From Formosa sp. L2A11 (GTDB taxonomy: Bacteria; Bacteroidota; Bacteroidia; Flavobacteriales; Flavobacteriaceae), in assembly GCF_009796865.1 (NCBI RefSeq), contig NZ_CP047028.1:2418001-2482000 (forward strand): a stretch of DNA of 64,000 nucleotides. Direction: 5' to 3'. A program made the translations under genes and the position numbers. Numbering within the stretch: the first letter of the stretch is position 1; each line of letters starts with the position of its first letter. Below are positions 56,483 to 64,000 of this stretch, piece after piece. Under the pieces are notes generated by a model. It ran no database searches. It was given only the letters and a program-made list of their open reading frames with translations, and was not told where the DNA came from.

Positions 56483-57063
56483 TATTTTGGAAGGAAAAAT
56501 ATAGCGGGAATAATTAAAACACCATTATAAATAGCATGAAATAACATGGAATATACTAGTCCGTATTGCAGTCTTATCACACCTAAAAATAGACCAATTA
56601 TAATTTGTGGTGCCACAAGAATTGGAGATAATAACAATACATTTCTAGTGATTTCAAAATTAGTGATATGTACAAATCCAAAAGCTAGAGTAAAAAAATA
56701 AAATACGTATATATAATGTTTCGTTTTGAATAATGTTAGTGGGCCTCTAAAAAACAATTCTTCTAAAATAGGGGCGAGGACTACACCTAACAAGACGACA
56801 ACGTAATACGGATAATCTTCAAATAATTGTGCAGAAGCATGATCGTCAAAATTAACAAGGCCAAAGGCTTCAATAATTGAAAATAAAATGGTAAAACCAA
56901 TATTTAAAACAAAAGCGACAATTAAAGCCGTAACAAAAACATTGATTTTAGAGTATCCCTCAAATAAAGTTTTGTCTTCCTTTAATTCGGGGTTTTTAAT
57001 AAACTTCAGGTACTGTTTTAAAATGGCACCATAAGTTTCTATTTTAGATTGTAATATTTCCAT
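56482..57063 (-). CDS. CPBP-family intramembrane glutamic endopeptidase
   Basis: 193 residues with about five membrane helices. The conserved motifs are the EExxxR-type box in [15 protein letters not shown], the FGFVHITNF box with His and the last HAIYNG box with His and Asn. Such proteases cleave membrane-near substrates or prenylated peptides; the bacterial substrates are mostly unknown. It overlaps the LolD-like gene by 20 bases and the TIGR02757 gene by one, so three genes form a tight unit. Confidence 0.9.
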   Translation of the reverse strand: MEILQSKIETYGAILKQYLKFIKNPELKEDKTLFEGYSKINVFVTALIVAFVLNIGFTILFSIIEAFGLVNFDDHASAQLFEDYPYYVVVLLGVVLAPILEELFFRGPLTLFKTKHYIYVFYFFTLAFGFVHITNFEITRNVLLLSPILVAPQIIIGLFLGVIRLQYGLVYSMLFHAIYNGVLIIPAIFFLPK

Positions 57064-57706
57064 CTACCATAACTAATTTTCTGTCGGCCAAATTGGCTAA
57101 TTCTTCATTGTGCGTTACTATAACAAAAGTTTGTCCGAATTGTTCGCGTAATTTAAAAAATAAACTGTGTAATTGTTCTGCAGATTCGCTATCCAGATTC
57201 CCAGAAGGCTCGTCGGCAAAAATTAAACCTGGATTGTTTATTAAAGCACGTGCTACAGCAACACGTTGTTGCTCTCCTCCAGAAAGTTCGTTTGGTTTGT
57301 GGTTATGACGATGAGATAATCCTAAAAAATCTAATAATTCTTTAGCTCTTGGTTCCGCCTCACTTGTTTTTACGCCTTTTATATATGCAGGAATACATAC
57401 GTTTTCTAAGGCCGTAAATTCTGGTAATAATTGATGAAATTGAAAAATGAAACCAATATGTTCGTTTCTAAATTTTGCTAAACCTTTTTCTTTTAAGTTT
57501 TGAATATTCACACCATTGATTACGAGCTCGCAATCTTCCTTTTTTGAAGGAGAATCTAATGTGCCTAAAATTTGAAGCAGTGTTGTTTTTCCTGCTCCTG
57601 AAGCCCCAACTATAGATACGATTTCTCCTTTTTTAATATGAAGATTTACGCCTTTTAAAACATGAAAGTCGTCGTAATATTTATGAATGTTTTTTGCTTG
57701 AATCAT
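57044..57706 (-). CDS. lolD: ABC transporter ATP-binding protein (LolD-like)
   Basis: 220 residues of the MacB/LolD type. Walker A is [18 protein letters not shown], the Q-loop is in [20 protein letters not shown], the signature [17 protein letters not shown] and Walker [15 protein letters not shown]. LolD drives lipoprotein release from the inner membrane together with LolC/E. The permease gene is not adjacent here, which is common in Bacteroidota. Its 3' end overlaps the CPBP gene. Confidence 0.9.
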   Translation of the reverse strand: MIQAKNIHKYYDDFHVLKGVNLHIKKGEIVSIVGASGAGKTTLLQILGTLDSPSKKEDCELVINGVNIQNLKEKGLAKFRNEHIGFIFQFHQLLPEFTALENVCIPAYIKGVKTSEAEPRAKELLDFLGLSHRHNHKPNELSGGEQQRVAVARALINNPGLIFADEPSGNLDSESAEQLHSLFFKLREQFGQTFVIVTHNEELANLADRKLVMVDGNITI

Positions 57707-57930
57707 GCATTGTTATTAAGATTAGTAAAGTAATACTTTAATAGTAATCTCACAAAATTAAATAGATTTTGATTCAAACAGATTACAAATCGTATTATAA
57801 TTTATAAAAGTTGGCATTAGTTTACAATGTATTTGTGTTTACTTCCTATAGAAATGAATTGGTTAAAGGATAAATTGAAAGAGTCAACATTAAAATCTAT
57901 ATCTTTGATGTAATTAAAATCAGACGACTT

Positions 57931-58527
57931 ATGTCTTACAAACATTACGAAGAATACAATATTGAAATTACAGACGAAATTAAATCACAGTATCAAAATA
58001 TTATTGAAAATATTGGTGAAGATGTTTCGCGAGAAGGATTACTTAAAACACCAGAACGTGCTTCTAAAGCCATGCAATTTTTAACGCAAGGTTATGATTT
58101 AGATGCCGCTGAAATTTTAAAAAGTGCAATGTTTAAAGAGTCTTATAATGAGATGGTTATTGTGAAAAATATCGAATTATATTCCCTTTGTGAGCACCAC
58201 ATGTTACCTTTTTTTGGAAAAGCACATATTGCATATATTCCTAATGGGCATATTGTTGGACTAAGCAAATTACCGAGAATTGTAGATGTATTTGCAAGAC
58301 GATTACAAGTTCAGGAACGCTTAACTAAACAAATCTTAGATTGCATAAACGACACCCTTAAACCACAAGGAGTAGCTGTGGTTATTGAAGCAAGCCATAT
58401 GTGTATGATGATGCGCGGTGTACAAAAACAAAACTCTGTAACAACAACATCTGGTTTTCGTGGTCAATTTGAAAAGATTGAAACTAGAAATGAGTTTTTA
58501 AAGTTGATAAGTGCAGATTTGTCATAA
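57931..58527 (+). CDS. folE: GTP cyclohydrolase I
   Basis: 198 residues. It converts GTP to dihydroneopterin triphosphate, the first step of folate (and pterin) synthesis. The zinc ligands are in [17 protein letters not shown] (Cys and His) and [15 protein letters not shown] (second Cys). The catalytic region [20 protein letters not shown] is complete, and the N-terminal [16 protein letters not shown] is typical. The gene is divergent from lolD and followed by a small membrane protein gene. Confidence 0.97.
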   Translation: MSYKHYEEYNIEITDEIKSQYQNIIENIGEDVSREGLLKTPERASKAMQFLTQGYDLDAAEILKSAMFKESYNEMVIVKNIELYSLCEHHMLPFFGKAHIAYIPNGHIVGLSKLPRIVDVFARRLQVQERLTKQILDCINDTLKPQGVAVVIEASHMCMMMRGVQKQNSVTTTSGFRGQFEKIETRNEFLKLISADLS

Positions 58528-58578
58528 TTTATTTTTGGTATGTTTCTTGTTAATATATAGTTATAAATACTAATATAT

Positions 58579-58890
58579 ATGCCTAAGACCAAAAATTATA
58601 AAAAACTAGCCTTATGTATTCTTTTAGATGCTGTAGGATATACTAGTTTTATCATTCCAGGAATAGGAGAATTTTCAGATATTATTTGGGCGCCTGCTTC
58701 GGCTTGGATTATGACCAAATTGTATAAAGGACAACAAGGAAAAATAGCTGCCGGAATTTCATTTTTAGAGGAAGCCATGCCTGGTTTAGATGTTATACCA
58801 ACATTTACATTAATGTGGTTTTACACGTATGTTTTTAGTGCTAATAAAAATGAAAACAAAGTATTAAAATCAAAAAAGACACTTATATAA
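58579..58890 (+). CDS. Small conserved membrane protein
   Basis: 103 residues with two or three hydrophobic segments (LALCILLDAVGYTSFIIPGI; FSDIIWAPASAWIMTKLY; IPTFTLMWFYTYVF). It is the kind of small protein often found behind folE in flavobacteria, but I cannot name the family. It lies 51 bases after folE in the same direction and ends in a strong terminator, so it is probably cotranscribed. Confidence 0.8.
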   Translation: MPKTKNYKKLALCILLDAVGYTSFIIPGIGEFSDIIWAPASAWIMTKLYKGQQGKIAAGISFLEEAMPGLDVIPTFTLMWFYTYVFSANKNENKVLKSKKTLI

Positions 58891-58903
58891 GTGTCTTTTT
58901 TTT
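58872..58903. terminator. Bidirectional terminator between convergent genes
   Basis: AAAAAAGACACTTA/TAAGTGTCTTTTTT perfect stem with T-runs in both directions. It ends the folE unit on the plus strand and the zinc-receptor operon on the minus strand. Confidence 0.88.
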
Positions 58904-58928
58904 GGGGGTATAAAAAATGTGCTTTAGC

Positions 58929-61142
58929 TTATATTTTATAAGTTAAGCCCACACTAATGTTTCTGCCCATGTTGTAAATACCATCAGATTTTAATCTAGA
59001 TAAATGATTGATGTATCGTTTATTTGTAAGATTGCTTCCTGAAATACTCACGTTTAAAGTGTTTTTAAATACCTGTAAATCTCCTCCAAGACCAACACTT
59101 AATAAATTATAACCATCTGTATCTGTTTCAAATTCGCTAATATTATTTTGTGCTAGTGTACTGCTTAGCTTAATAAAGGCGTATCCTTTTTCTATCCAAT
59201 TATTATCGAATTCAACTCGAACGGTATTATTAAAATTGTTTGCAGGAATTAAAGGTAAATAGGCTCCACCATCTTGTTTTCCGGTAACGGTTTCAAAGCT
59301 ACTTTCAAAATGTAACCAGTGAATAGGATGTGGATGAAAATGAATACCAACTTCACCACCAAATAAAGCAGCATCATCTTGTAAGTATAAATACACAGGA
59401 TCGCTATTTATTTCTTCTCCATTTGGAGAAATATATATGTAATTATTAATGTTATTGTAGAAACCATTAGCAAAAATTTCAAGATGTTTATTTTTATATT
59501 CTAATGCTAAATCGGTTTGAAAATTTTGCTCGTTTTTTAAATTGGCATTACCAATTTCGAAACGATTTGTACCTTCGTGTGCTCCGTATGAAGTTAGCTC
59601 GGCAAGATTTGGTGCTCTAAATCCAGTTGCTAAATTTAAGCGTAAAGTGATTTTTTTAGCAATATTAGTTTTTACACCTGCGGCACCATTAAAACTATTA
59701 AAATTTCTGTTTAAATCATTTTCTGTAGAAATGTTTCTGTTATCATATCTGCCTCCTAATTGTATATCTACAGTATTAAAATGGATGTGAGACATTGCTA
59801 ATATACCAATATCATTGGTTGTTGCATTGGGAATTAAAGTTTCTTCTCCGTAATTGGTATTTATTTGATTCATCCCTTGAACACCAACAATAGTTTGAAA
59901 CTTACCATAAGTTGGCAAGTTGTATTTTACATCGTAATTAAAGGTTTTAAGCTTCATGTGTAATGCTGGATCTAAGATTTCATCTTCATCATGATCTTCC
60001 TCTTCACTTTCATCATGCTCGTGTTCTTCTTCAAACTCTTTTCTATCATTATATAAATATCCAACAGTAATATCTAAACTTGAATTATCGAAAAAGATAT
60101 TAGACTTAGAGCTAAAAACATGATTGGTAATCTTTTGATATGGTAATAATGGATCTTTATCTGTAGATTGTATACCTATTTCTTCTGGAATACCCAATTT
60201 AGAGTCGTTTAAATTATATCTAAATTCTGTTTTAAAATTGGTGTTTTGATATCCGAAACCTGCTTTTAAATCCTTTTCTTTAAATCTTGTGTTTGTAACG
60301 CGATAGTCTTTAGTGTCGTAATCTGCATGTTCTGCTGCACTTCCACGAATTAAAAATTTAAAACCATTACCTGAAGTTTTATAACCAACATTTGCACTTG
60401 TACCTTGGGTGTTTACGTAATAGCTTGCTCCAAAATCGGCATGAGTTTCGTCTTGATTGGCAAAACGTTCAGGGTTTAAATATAAAACACCACCTAATGC
60501 ATCGCTTCCATAAAGTAAAGATGCTGGGCCTTTAATAACTTCTATACTTTCTACTCCTGCATCATTTAAACCTAAACCATGTTCGTCTCCGAATTGCTGA
60601 TTTTCTAATCGTACACCTTGAGTGTAGACTAAAACACGATTGGAGCTTAATCCTCTAATTACAGGTTTTCCAATACTCATTCCTGTTGTTATAGATTCTA
60701 CTCCAGCTATATCAGAAATTCCTTGTGCTAGTGTAACGGCTCCGCTTGCTTTTAAATCGGCAACTTTTGCGCGCTCAACTTTCATAACATTATCGCGTTG
60801 TAATTTATGAAAGGGGGTAGAGACAATAACTTCCTCCATTTCTATAGCCGATGTTTTTAATGCTATAGAGAGATGTTCTTTATAAGGTATAGAAATTATT
60901 TGTCCGTAAGTTTCGTAACCCATAGACGAGCACACTAATTTGTATGATCCTGTAGGTAGATTTTCAATTTTGAAATGCCCATTTTCATCTGTAGTACCTC
61001 CTTTTTCAAGTTGCGGGAAATAGACGTCAATAAATGGTAAAGGTGATTCTGTCGTATTATCAATTACACGACCTTCTATTATGTTTTGAGAGACAACAGG
61101 AGTTGCTATAAAACATAATAAGATAATTATAAATAATCTCAT
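58929..61142 (-). CDS. TonB-dependent receptor, probable zinc uptake (ZnuD-like)
   Basis: 737 residues. Signal peptide (MRLFIIILLCFIATPVVS), carboxypeptidase-regulatory domain (IIEGRVIDNTTESPLPFIDV), plug with PVIRGLSSNRVLVYTQGVRL and GPASLLYGSDALGGVLYL, and a beta-barrel ending GRNISVGLTYKI. A loop near residue 380 is an acidic/His run (FEEEHEHDESEEEDHDEDEI), as in ZnuD zinc receptors, and barrel segments such as IHFHPHPIHWLHF add more His. Zinc is therefore the best guess; other divalent metals are possible. It is the last gene of an operon with 61199-61531 and 61533-62027. Confidence 0.9.
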   Translation of the reverse strand: MRLFIIILLCFIATPVVSQNIIEGRVIDNTTESPLPFIDVYFPQLEKGGTTDENGHFKIENLPTGSYKLVCSSMGYETYGQIISIPYKEHLSIALKTSAIEMEEVIVSTPFHKLQRDNVMKVERAKVADLKASGAVTLAQGISDIAGVESITTGMSIGKPVIRGLSSNRVLVYTQGVRLENQQFGDEHGLGLNDAGVESIEVIKGPASLLYGSDALGGVLYLNPERFANQDETHADFGASYYVNTQGTSANVGYKTSGNGFKFLIRGSAAEHADYDTKDYRVTNTRFKEKDLKAGFGYQNTNFKTEFRYNLNDSKLGIPEEIGIQSTDKDPLLPYQKITNHVFSSKSNIFFDNSSLDITVGYLYNDRKEFEEEHEHDESEEEDHDEDEILDPALHMKLKTFNYDVKYNLPTYGKFQTIVGVQGMNQINTNYGEETLIPNATTNDIGILAMSHIHFNTVDIQLGGRYDNRNISTENDLNRNFNSFNGAAGVKTNIAKKITLRLNLATGFRAPNLAELTSYGAHEGTNRFEIGNANLKNEQNFQTDLALEYKNKHLEIFANGFYNNINNYIYISPNGEEINSDPVYLYLQDDAALFGGEVGIHFHPHPIHWLHFESSFETVTGKQDGGAYLPLIPANNFNNTVRVEFDNNWIEKGYAFIKLSSTLAQNNISEFETDTDGYNLLSVGLGGDLQVFKNTLNVSISGSNLTNKRYINHLSRLKSDGIYNMGRNISVGLTYKI

Positions 61143-61198
61143 TGTATTTGTGTTAAAACATTATAAAATACTGGTTTTTAGTCAGTAAAAATCTGTGT

Positions 61199-61531
61199 TT
61201 AAATACAAATAGGAGGTCCTCTTAATGAAAAATGAAGTTGTTGATAATCACTTAAAAAATAATATTGCGATGCTATTAGTTGGTGATTTTCTTCAACTAA
61301 AGGGATATTTGCAATAAATTCTGGAATTGTAAAAAGATGATTTAATTGAAACTTATAGAATTCACAATCTACATTTGCTGTATGTAAATGTGTTTGTTGT
61401 TCTCCATGACAACGTTCACGATGGTGGTTTTCGAACACATGGTTAAACTTCACAAGAGTTGGTGTTAAAAGTGTTAACACTAAAACTAGAGTGAAAAACT
61501 TAAAAACAATATGTTTTTTTAGTTTACTCAT
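61199..61531 (-). CDS. Small His/Cys-rich exported protein upstream of the zinc receptor
   Basis: 110 residues with an N-terminal membrane or signal segment (FKFFTLVLVLTLLTPTLVKF) and a His/Cys-rich stretch NHVFENHHRERCHGEQQTHL followed by HTANVDCEF. That composition suits metal binding in the periplasm. It ends 56 bases before the receptor gene. No named family recognised; the metal role is inferred from composition and position. Confidence 0.75.
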   Translation of the reverse strand: MSKLKKHIVFKFFTLVLVLTLLTPTLVKFNHVFENHHRERCHGEQQTHLHTANVDCEFYKFQLNHLFTIPEFIANIPLVEENHQLIASQYYFLSDYQQLHFSLRGPPICI

Positions 61532-61532
61532 A

Positions 61533-62027
61533 TTAATCTACAAATCGTTTAAACCCAAAACGGCGTAGCATTTTCTTTTCAAACTTCCAGAAGAATTTAA
61601 ATTGACCAAATAGCCATCCGAAAAACACAAGAAGTATTTGATAAAACAATATTCCTAAAAGAATATAAAGTGTCCAATACAAAAACGGATTTAAATTATC
61701 TTTAGTTATACCAATCCATTTTATAATAGGTCGACCTATAAAAAGTGACGACGATCCTGTAACAGCAAATACCATAAATACACGAATCATTTCCCATTTA
61801 TAATCTAAAACCCATTTGTTTTCTAATTTTTTAAATAAAAAAAGAAAGAATTTTAAGAGTATAAAAGTAAGGATAGCAGTAGATATAACAAGAAGAATTA
61901 TGTTATTGTTTCCTAAAATTGAACGTCCAATTTTAAAGGCACTATAAATAAGAACCAGAAACCCTAAAACAGGAAATAAGAATTGCCAATTTTTTGTAAT
62001 TTCCCAATGTTGTTTGAATTTTTCCAT
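61533..62027 (-). CDS. DUF6787-type membrane protein
   Basis: 164 residues with four hydrophobic helices (FLFPVLGFLVLIYSAFKIG; IILLVISTAILTFILLKFFL; MIRVFMVFAVTGSSSLFIG; LYWTLYILLGILFYQILLVF). The conserved part around GSSSLFIGRPIIKWIG fits the DUF6787 group as I know it from flavobacterial genomes, always in this gene order. Its 3' end is 1 base from the 61199-61531 gene, so it shares their transcript. Confidence 0.8.
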   Translation of the reverse strand: MEKFKQHWEITKNWQFLFPVLGFLVLIYSAFKIGRSILGNNNIILLVISTAILTFILLKFFLFLFKKLENKWVLDYKWEMIRVFMVFAVTGSSSLFIGRPIIKWIGITKDNLNPFLYWTLYILLGILFYQILLVFFGWLFGQFKFFWKFEKKMLRRFGFKRFVD

Positions 62028-62052
62028 AAATATTTACAGCTGCAAATATATA

Positions 62053-62493
62053 TTAAATTCTAGGAACAAAACCAGACAATTTTTGTTTGTATTTTAACTG
62101 AAAATAAATAAAGTAATTATACATTTTGTAATTTACTTCGTAACCATAGTCTACATTTGGTCTGTAATCTATACTTAATTCGTATAAATTTGGATCGTAC
62201 CGATGCGGATTAGAAACTCTGTTATTCCATTCGGTTACTAGAATGTAATTTTTAGATTCTAAATATTGTTGCGAGTAATAACCTTCTGGTTTAGCAGTAC
62301 TTGTAAGCCAACTATTAAAACCAGGTTCTATAATAATAATTTCGTATTCTAAACTGTCGTTTTCTATACGTACGGTATCACTCTCTATAATATTAATCTC
62401 TTTATTATCACTAGATTTTTTTATGTTCGTTTTACTCGCATTGCAGCCAATACCACATAAACAAATAAGAAATATGTAAAATAAAGTTTTCAT
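62053..62493 (-). CDS. DUF6146-type lipoprotein
   Basis: 146 residues with lipoprotein signal MKTLFYIFLICLCGIGCNA. The folded part includes IIEPGFNSWLTSTAKPEGYY, ESKNYILVTEWNNRVSNPHR and VDYGYEVNYKMYNYFIYFQL, the pattern of the DUF6146 group. Function unknown. It is 25 bases upstream of the DUF6787-type gene and belongs to the same conserved block. Confidence 0.82.
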   Translation of the reverse strand: MKTLFYIFLICLCGIGCNASKTNIKKSSDNKEINIIESDTVRIENDSLEYEIIIIEPGFNSWLTSTAKPEGYYSQQYLESKNYILVTEWNNRVSNPHRYDPNLYELSIDYRPNVDYGYEVNYKMYNYFIYFQLKYKQKLSGFVPRI

Positions 62494-62612
62494 AAGGTGA
62501 TTATATAATCTTAATTGAATGTTTAAGTCTTAAAGTTAGTAAATAAAATCTGTGATTTTTTATAAATAGGGTAGAACCTAATTAGTAATTATATAAAATT
62601 AAATAGTTGTTT

Positions 62613-63071
62613 TTAGTCCGCTAGATTATTTTTTACGGTATCTTTTATTAAAGCATTGTAAATATATTCAGGTGTTTTTTCTTTTATTTTGTTCATTTGA
62701 TTCTTGAAATGTTTATTTAGAAACTCTTTTTCTTTAGCATTTATATTTTCTAAAATTCCTACTCTGCCATAAAAACTTATGTTTTCATTTTCTTTAAGCA
62801 CAAGAACTATTAAAGGATATCCCTTTTTTGCTTCAAACACTTCTAGGTTTTCTTCAATTCCTTTTTTTGGATTTGGACGATCTAAGAAATAAGTAAAGCT
62901 CACATTTTTTTTGGTAGGACTATCAAAAGGATTACTTGTTGGGTTTGCATAGTTTATAATGCCCTGAACTTGATAAAATTCTGATTCCTTATAATCTGAA
63001 TATTGCGTATTAGATTCACATGAAAGGAGTGTAATAGAAAATGCGAGTAAAACGATTATAGTTTTCTTCAA
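62613..63071 (-). CDS. Lipoprotein of unknown function
   Basis: 152 residues, lipoprotein signal MKKTIIVLLAFSITLLSCES. The rest is soluble (YQVQGIINYANPTSNPFDSP; FEAKKGYPLIVLVLKENENI; KEFLNKHFKNQMNKIKEKTP). No family recognised. Upstream lie about 260 gene-free AT-rich bases. Confidence 0.8.
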   Translation of the reverse strand: MKKTIIVLLAFSITLLSCESNTQYSDYKESEFYQVQGIINYANPTSNPFDSPTKKNVSFTYFLDRPNPKKGIEENLEVFEAKKGYPLIVLVLKENENISFYGRVGILENINAKEKEFLNKHFKNQMNKIKEKTPEYIYNALIKDTVKNNLAD

Positions 63072-63344
63072 TTATTTATAGTTTTTACACTGTTTTTATT
63101 AAAAAATCAGCTTTTTGAATGGTTTGTTTGTGAAACTTTTTAAGTTTTTTATAAGCTTAACCGAAACTTTTTAATTGTTTTTAGTAAATATAATAATCTT
63201 TATGGTGACTATCGAATATAAGGTTAATTGCTGCTATTATTACTTATAAGTTTTAGTTAAATTATTATATATGTTGTAGGTTTTTTCGTTATAACAAACA
63301 AAATATACCTTTTTAATACTATTTTCGTTTTATTGTTTTAATAG

Positions 63345-63570
63345 CAATTTTAGCGGATTTATTTTAGAAAATTCATAAATCTCAGTACTTATATTTGGGA
63401 AAGCAATTGCTTCTATTTTATTGTCTTCAGTAATGTTTAAAGAAGTTATGTAACACGATTTAAGCATTTCGTCTTCGTTAGAGTTTCCTTCATTCCATCG
63501 TGAGCCAACTGTATAAATTACGTGGTTTGAAGGTGAATTTCCTGTATTAATAAGACATAAAAAAGCCAAG
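63345..63570 (-). pseudogene. Macro-domain (ADP-ribose-binding) fragment
   Basis: The frame reads NHVIYTVGSRWNEGNSNEDE, MLKSCYITSLNITEDNKIEA and IAFPNISTEIYEFSK, which follows the middle-to-C-terminal part of macro domains (YVIHTVGP ... GIxxIAFPAISTGIYGFP). The N-terminal half with the first ADP-ribose loop is missing; the apparent start is read out of a terminator hairpin. The Gly residues of the second loop are changed (STEIYE for STGIYG). It is therefore a decayed remnant rather than a working gene. Confidence 0.75.
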
Positions 63571-63586
63571 CTGTGAAAGCTTGGCT
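63564..63586 (-). terminator. Terminator of the DUF937 gene
   Basis: AGCCAAGCT/AGCTTGGCT stem with a GTGAA loop and a T6 run on the minus strand, 26 bases after the stop of the 63612 gene. Confidence 0.85.
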
Positions 63587-63611
63587 ATAAAACTATATTA
63601 TTAAAAGTGTT

Positions 63612-64000
63612 TTATTTCATTAGATTTCCTAACATGCCAGTAATTCCGCCTCCATTAGAGTCCGATTTGTTTCCGTCTAAAAACATTCCAGCAACATCAT
63701 CTACAATACTACCATCTCCATCGGCATCTAACATAGATTCTAAAAAGCTTTGTTCTCCACTTGCAGAATTTCCTTGAACTAATCCGCCTAACATACTTCC
63801 TAAATCACTAGAACTAGAAACATTGTTTTCACGTTGTTGTTTTCCTAAGTATCCCATTAATAAAGGTGTTGCCATTTTTAATATTTGAGATACAGAACTT
63901 GCGTCTATTCCTGATTTCTGACTTAAAGCGAGTTCAATATTTTGTTGTTTTTTACCTAATACATGATTTAAAATGTTTCCACCATCATTAACTTCACTTT
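63612..64000 (-). CDS. DUF937-family protein (partial at window end)
   Basis: The open frame continues past an internal ATG at 63875 to the window edge (NILNHVLGKKQQNIELALSQ, then KSGIDASSVSQILKMATPLL). It is then LMGYLGKQQRENNVSSSSDL and a Gly/Ser-rich part with GSMLGGLVQGN and DADGDGSIVDDVAGMFLDG, typical of DUF937/YidB-like proteins. A Ca-binding-like DxDxDG loop is present. The N-terminal part lies outside the window. Function unknown in Bacteroidota. Confidence 0.88.
   Translation of the reverse strand, partial: SEVNDGGNILNHVLGKKQQNIELALSQKSGIDASSVSQILKMATPLLMGYLGKQQRENNVSSSSDLGSMLGGLVQGNSASGEQSFLESMLDADGDGSIVDDVAGMFLDGNKSDSNGGGITGMLGNLMK

Noticed and set aside
1-64000. CRISPR array, tRNA or rRNA genes
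   Set aside because: No regularly spaced short repeats, cloverleaf-like sequences or rRNA segments were recognised on reading; small tRNAs could be missed without a model search.

Overview
The window comes from a low-GC flavobacterium (Bacteroidota, very probably Flavobacteriaceae). Markers are a type IX secretion C-terminal sorting domain, TonB receptors with carboxypeptidase-regulatory N-termini, a flavobacterial 6S-type RNA beside rny and zapA, and a lipoprotein sulfatase typical of marine polysaccharide degraders. No tRNA, rRNA or CRISPR array was recognised.

Layout. Positions 1-18.5 kb are an accessory, heavily decayed region. It holds two copies of an IS91-like element (a tyrosine recombinase gene translationally coupled to a HUH transposase gene), three group II introns (one without an ORF), an IS3-family element, and remnants of an acyltransferase, a lipoprotein sulfatase, an M23 lipoprotein and a large T9SS surface protein. 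Nearly all of these are broken by small indels. Positions 18.5-43.8 kb are still accessory but mostly intact: an OLD-family nuclease, small secreted and membrane proteins, a third IS91-like copy, a Dyp peroxidase, a TetR-controlled cluster (cupin, SDR, two alpha/beta hydrolases) with two palindromic operators, KptA, an MBL-fold hydrolase, a NADAR-domain protein, an IS110 element split by IS256, and a repeat protein with a nuclease-like C-terminus. Positions 43.9-64 kb are core genome: rny, 6S RNA, zapA, a zapB-like gene, an M23 peptidase plus TonB receptor pair, a fourth IS91-like copy, an S10 peptidase, TIGR02757, a CPBP protease, LolD, folE, and a ZnuD-like zinc receptor operon.

Most notable pattern. 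In the accessory part, minus-strand genes end in imperfect palindromes that resemble integron attC sites: outer arms of the type GTATAAAAAACATAGGGC, bounded by AAC/GTT cores. All three group II introns sit at the same GT|T position in such cores, and the IS91-like elements sit at GTTG cores next to gene stop codons. One 3.3-kb unit (11551-14856) is bounded by exact matches to both attC core consensuses. This suggests a flavobacterial cassette-like array colonised by elements that specialise in its recombination sites. No integron integrase gene is in the window, so this is a hypothesis.

Caution. All four IS91-like transposase copies and both intron RT genes carry different one- or two-base indels, as do several single-copy genes in the first 15 kb, while the core genes are intact. 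Real decay and poor consensus quality in repeats are both possible.
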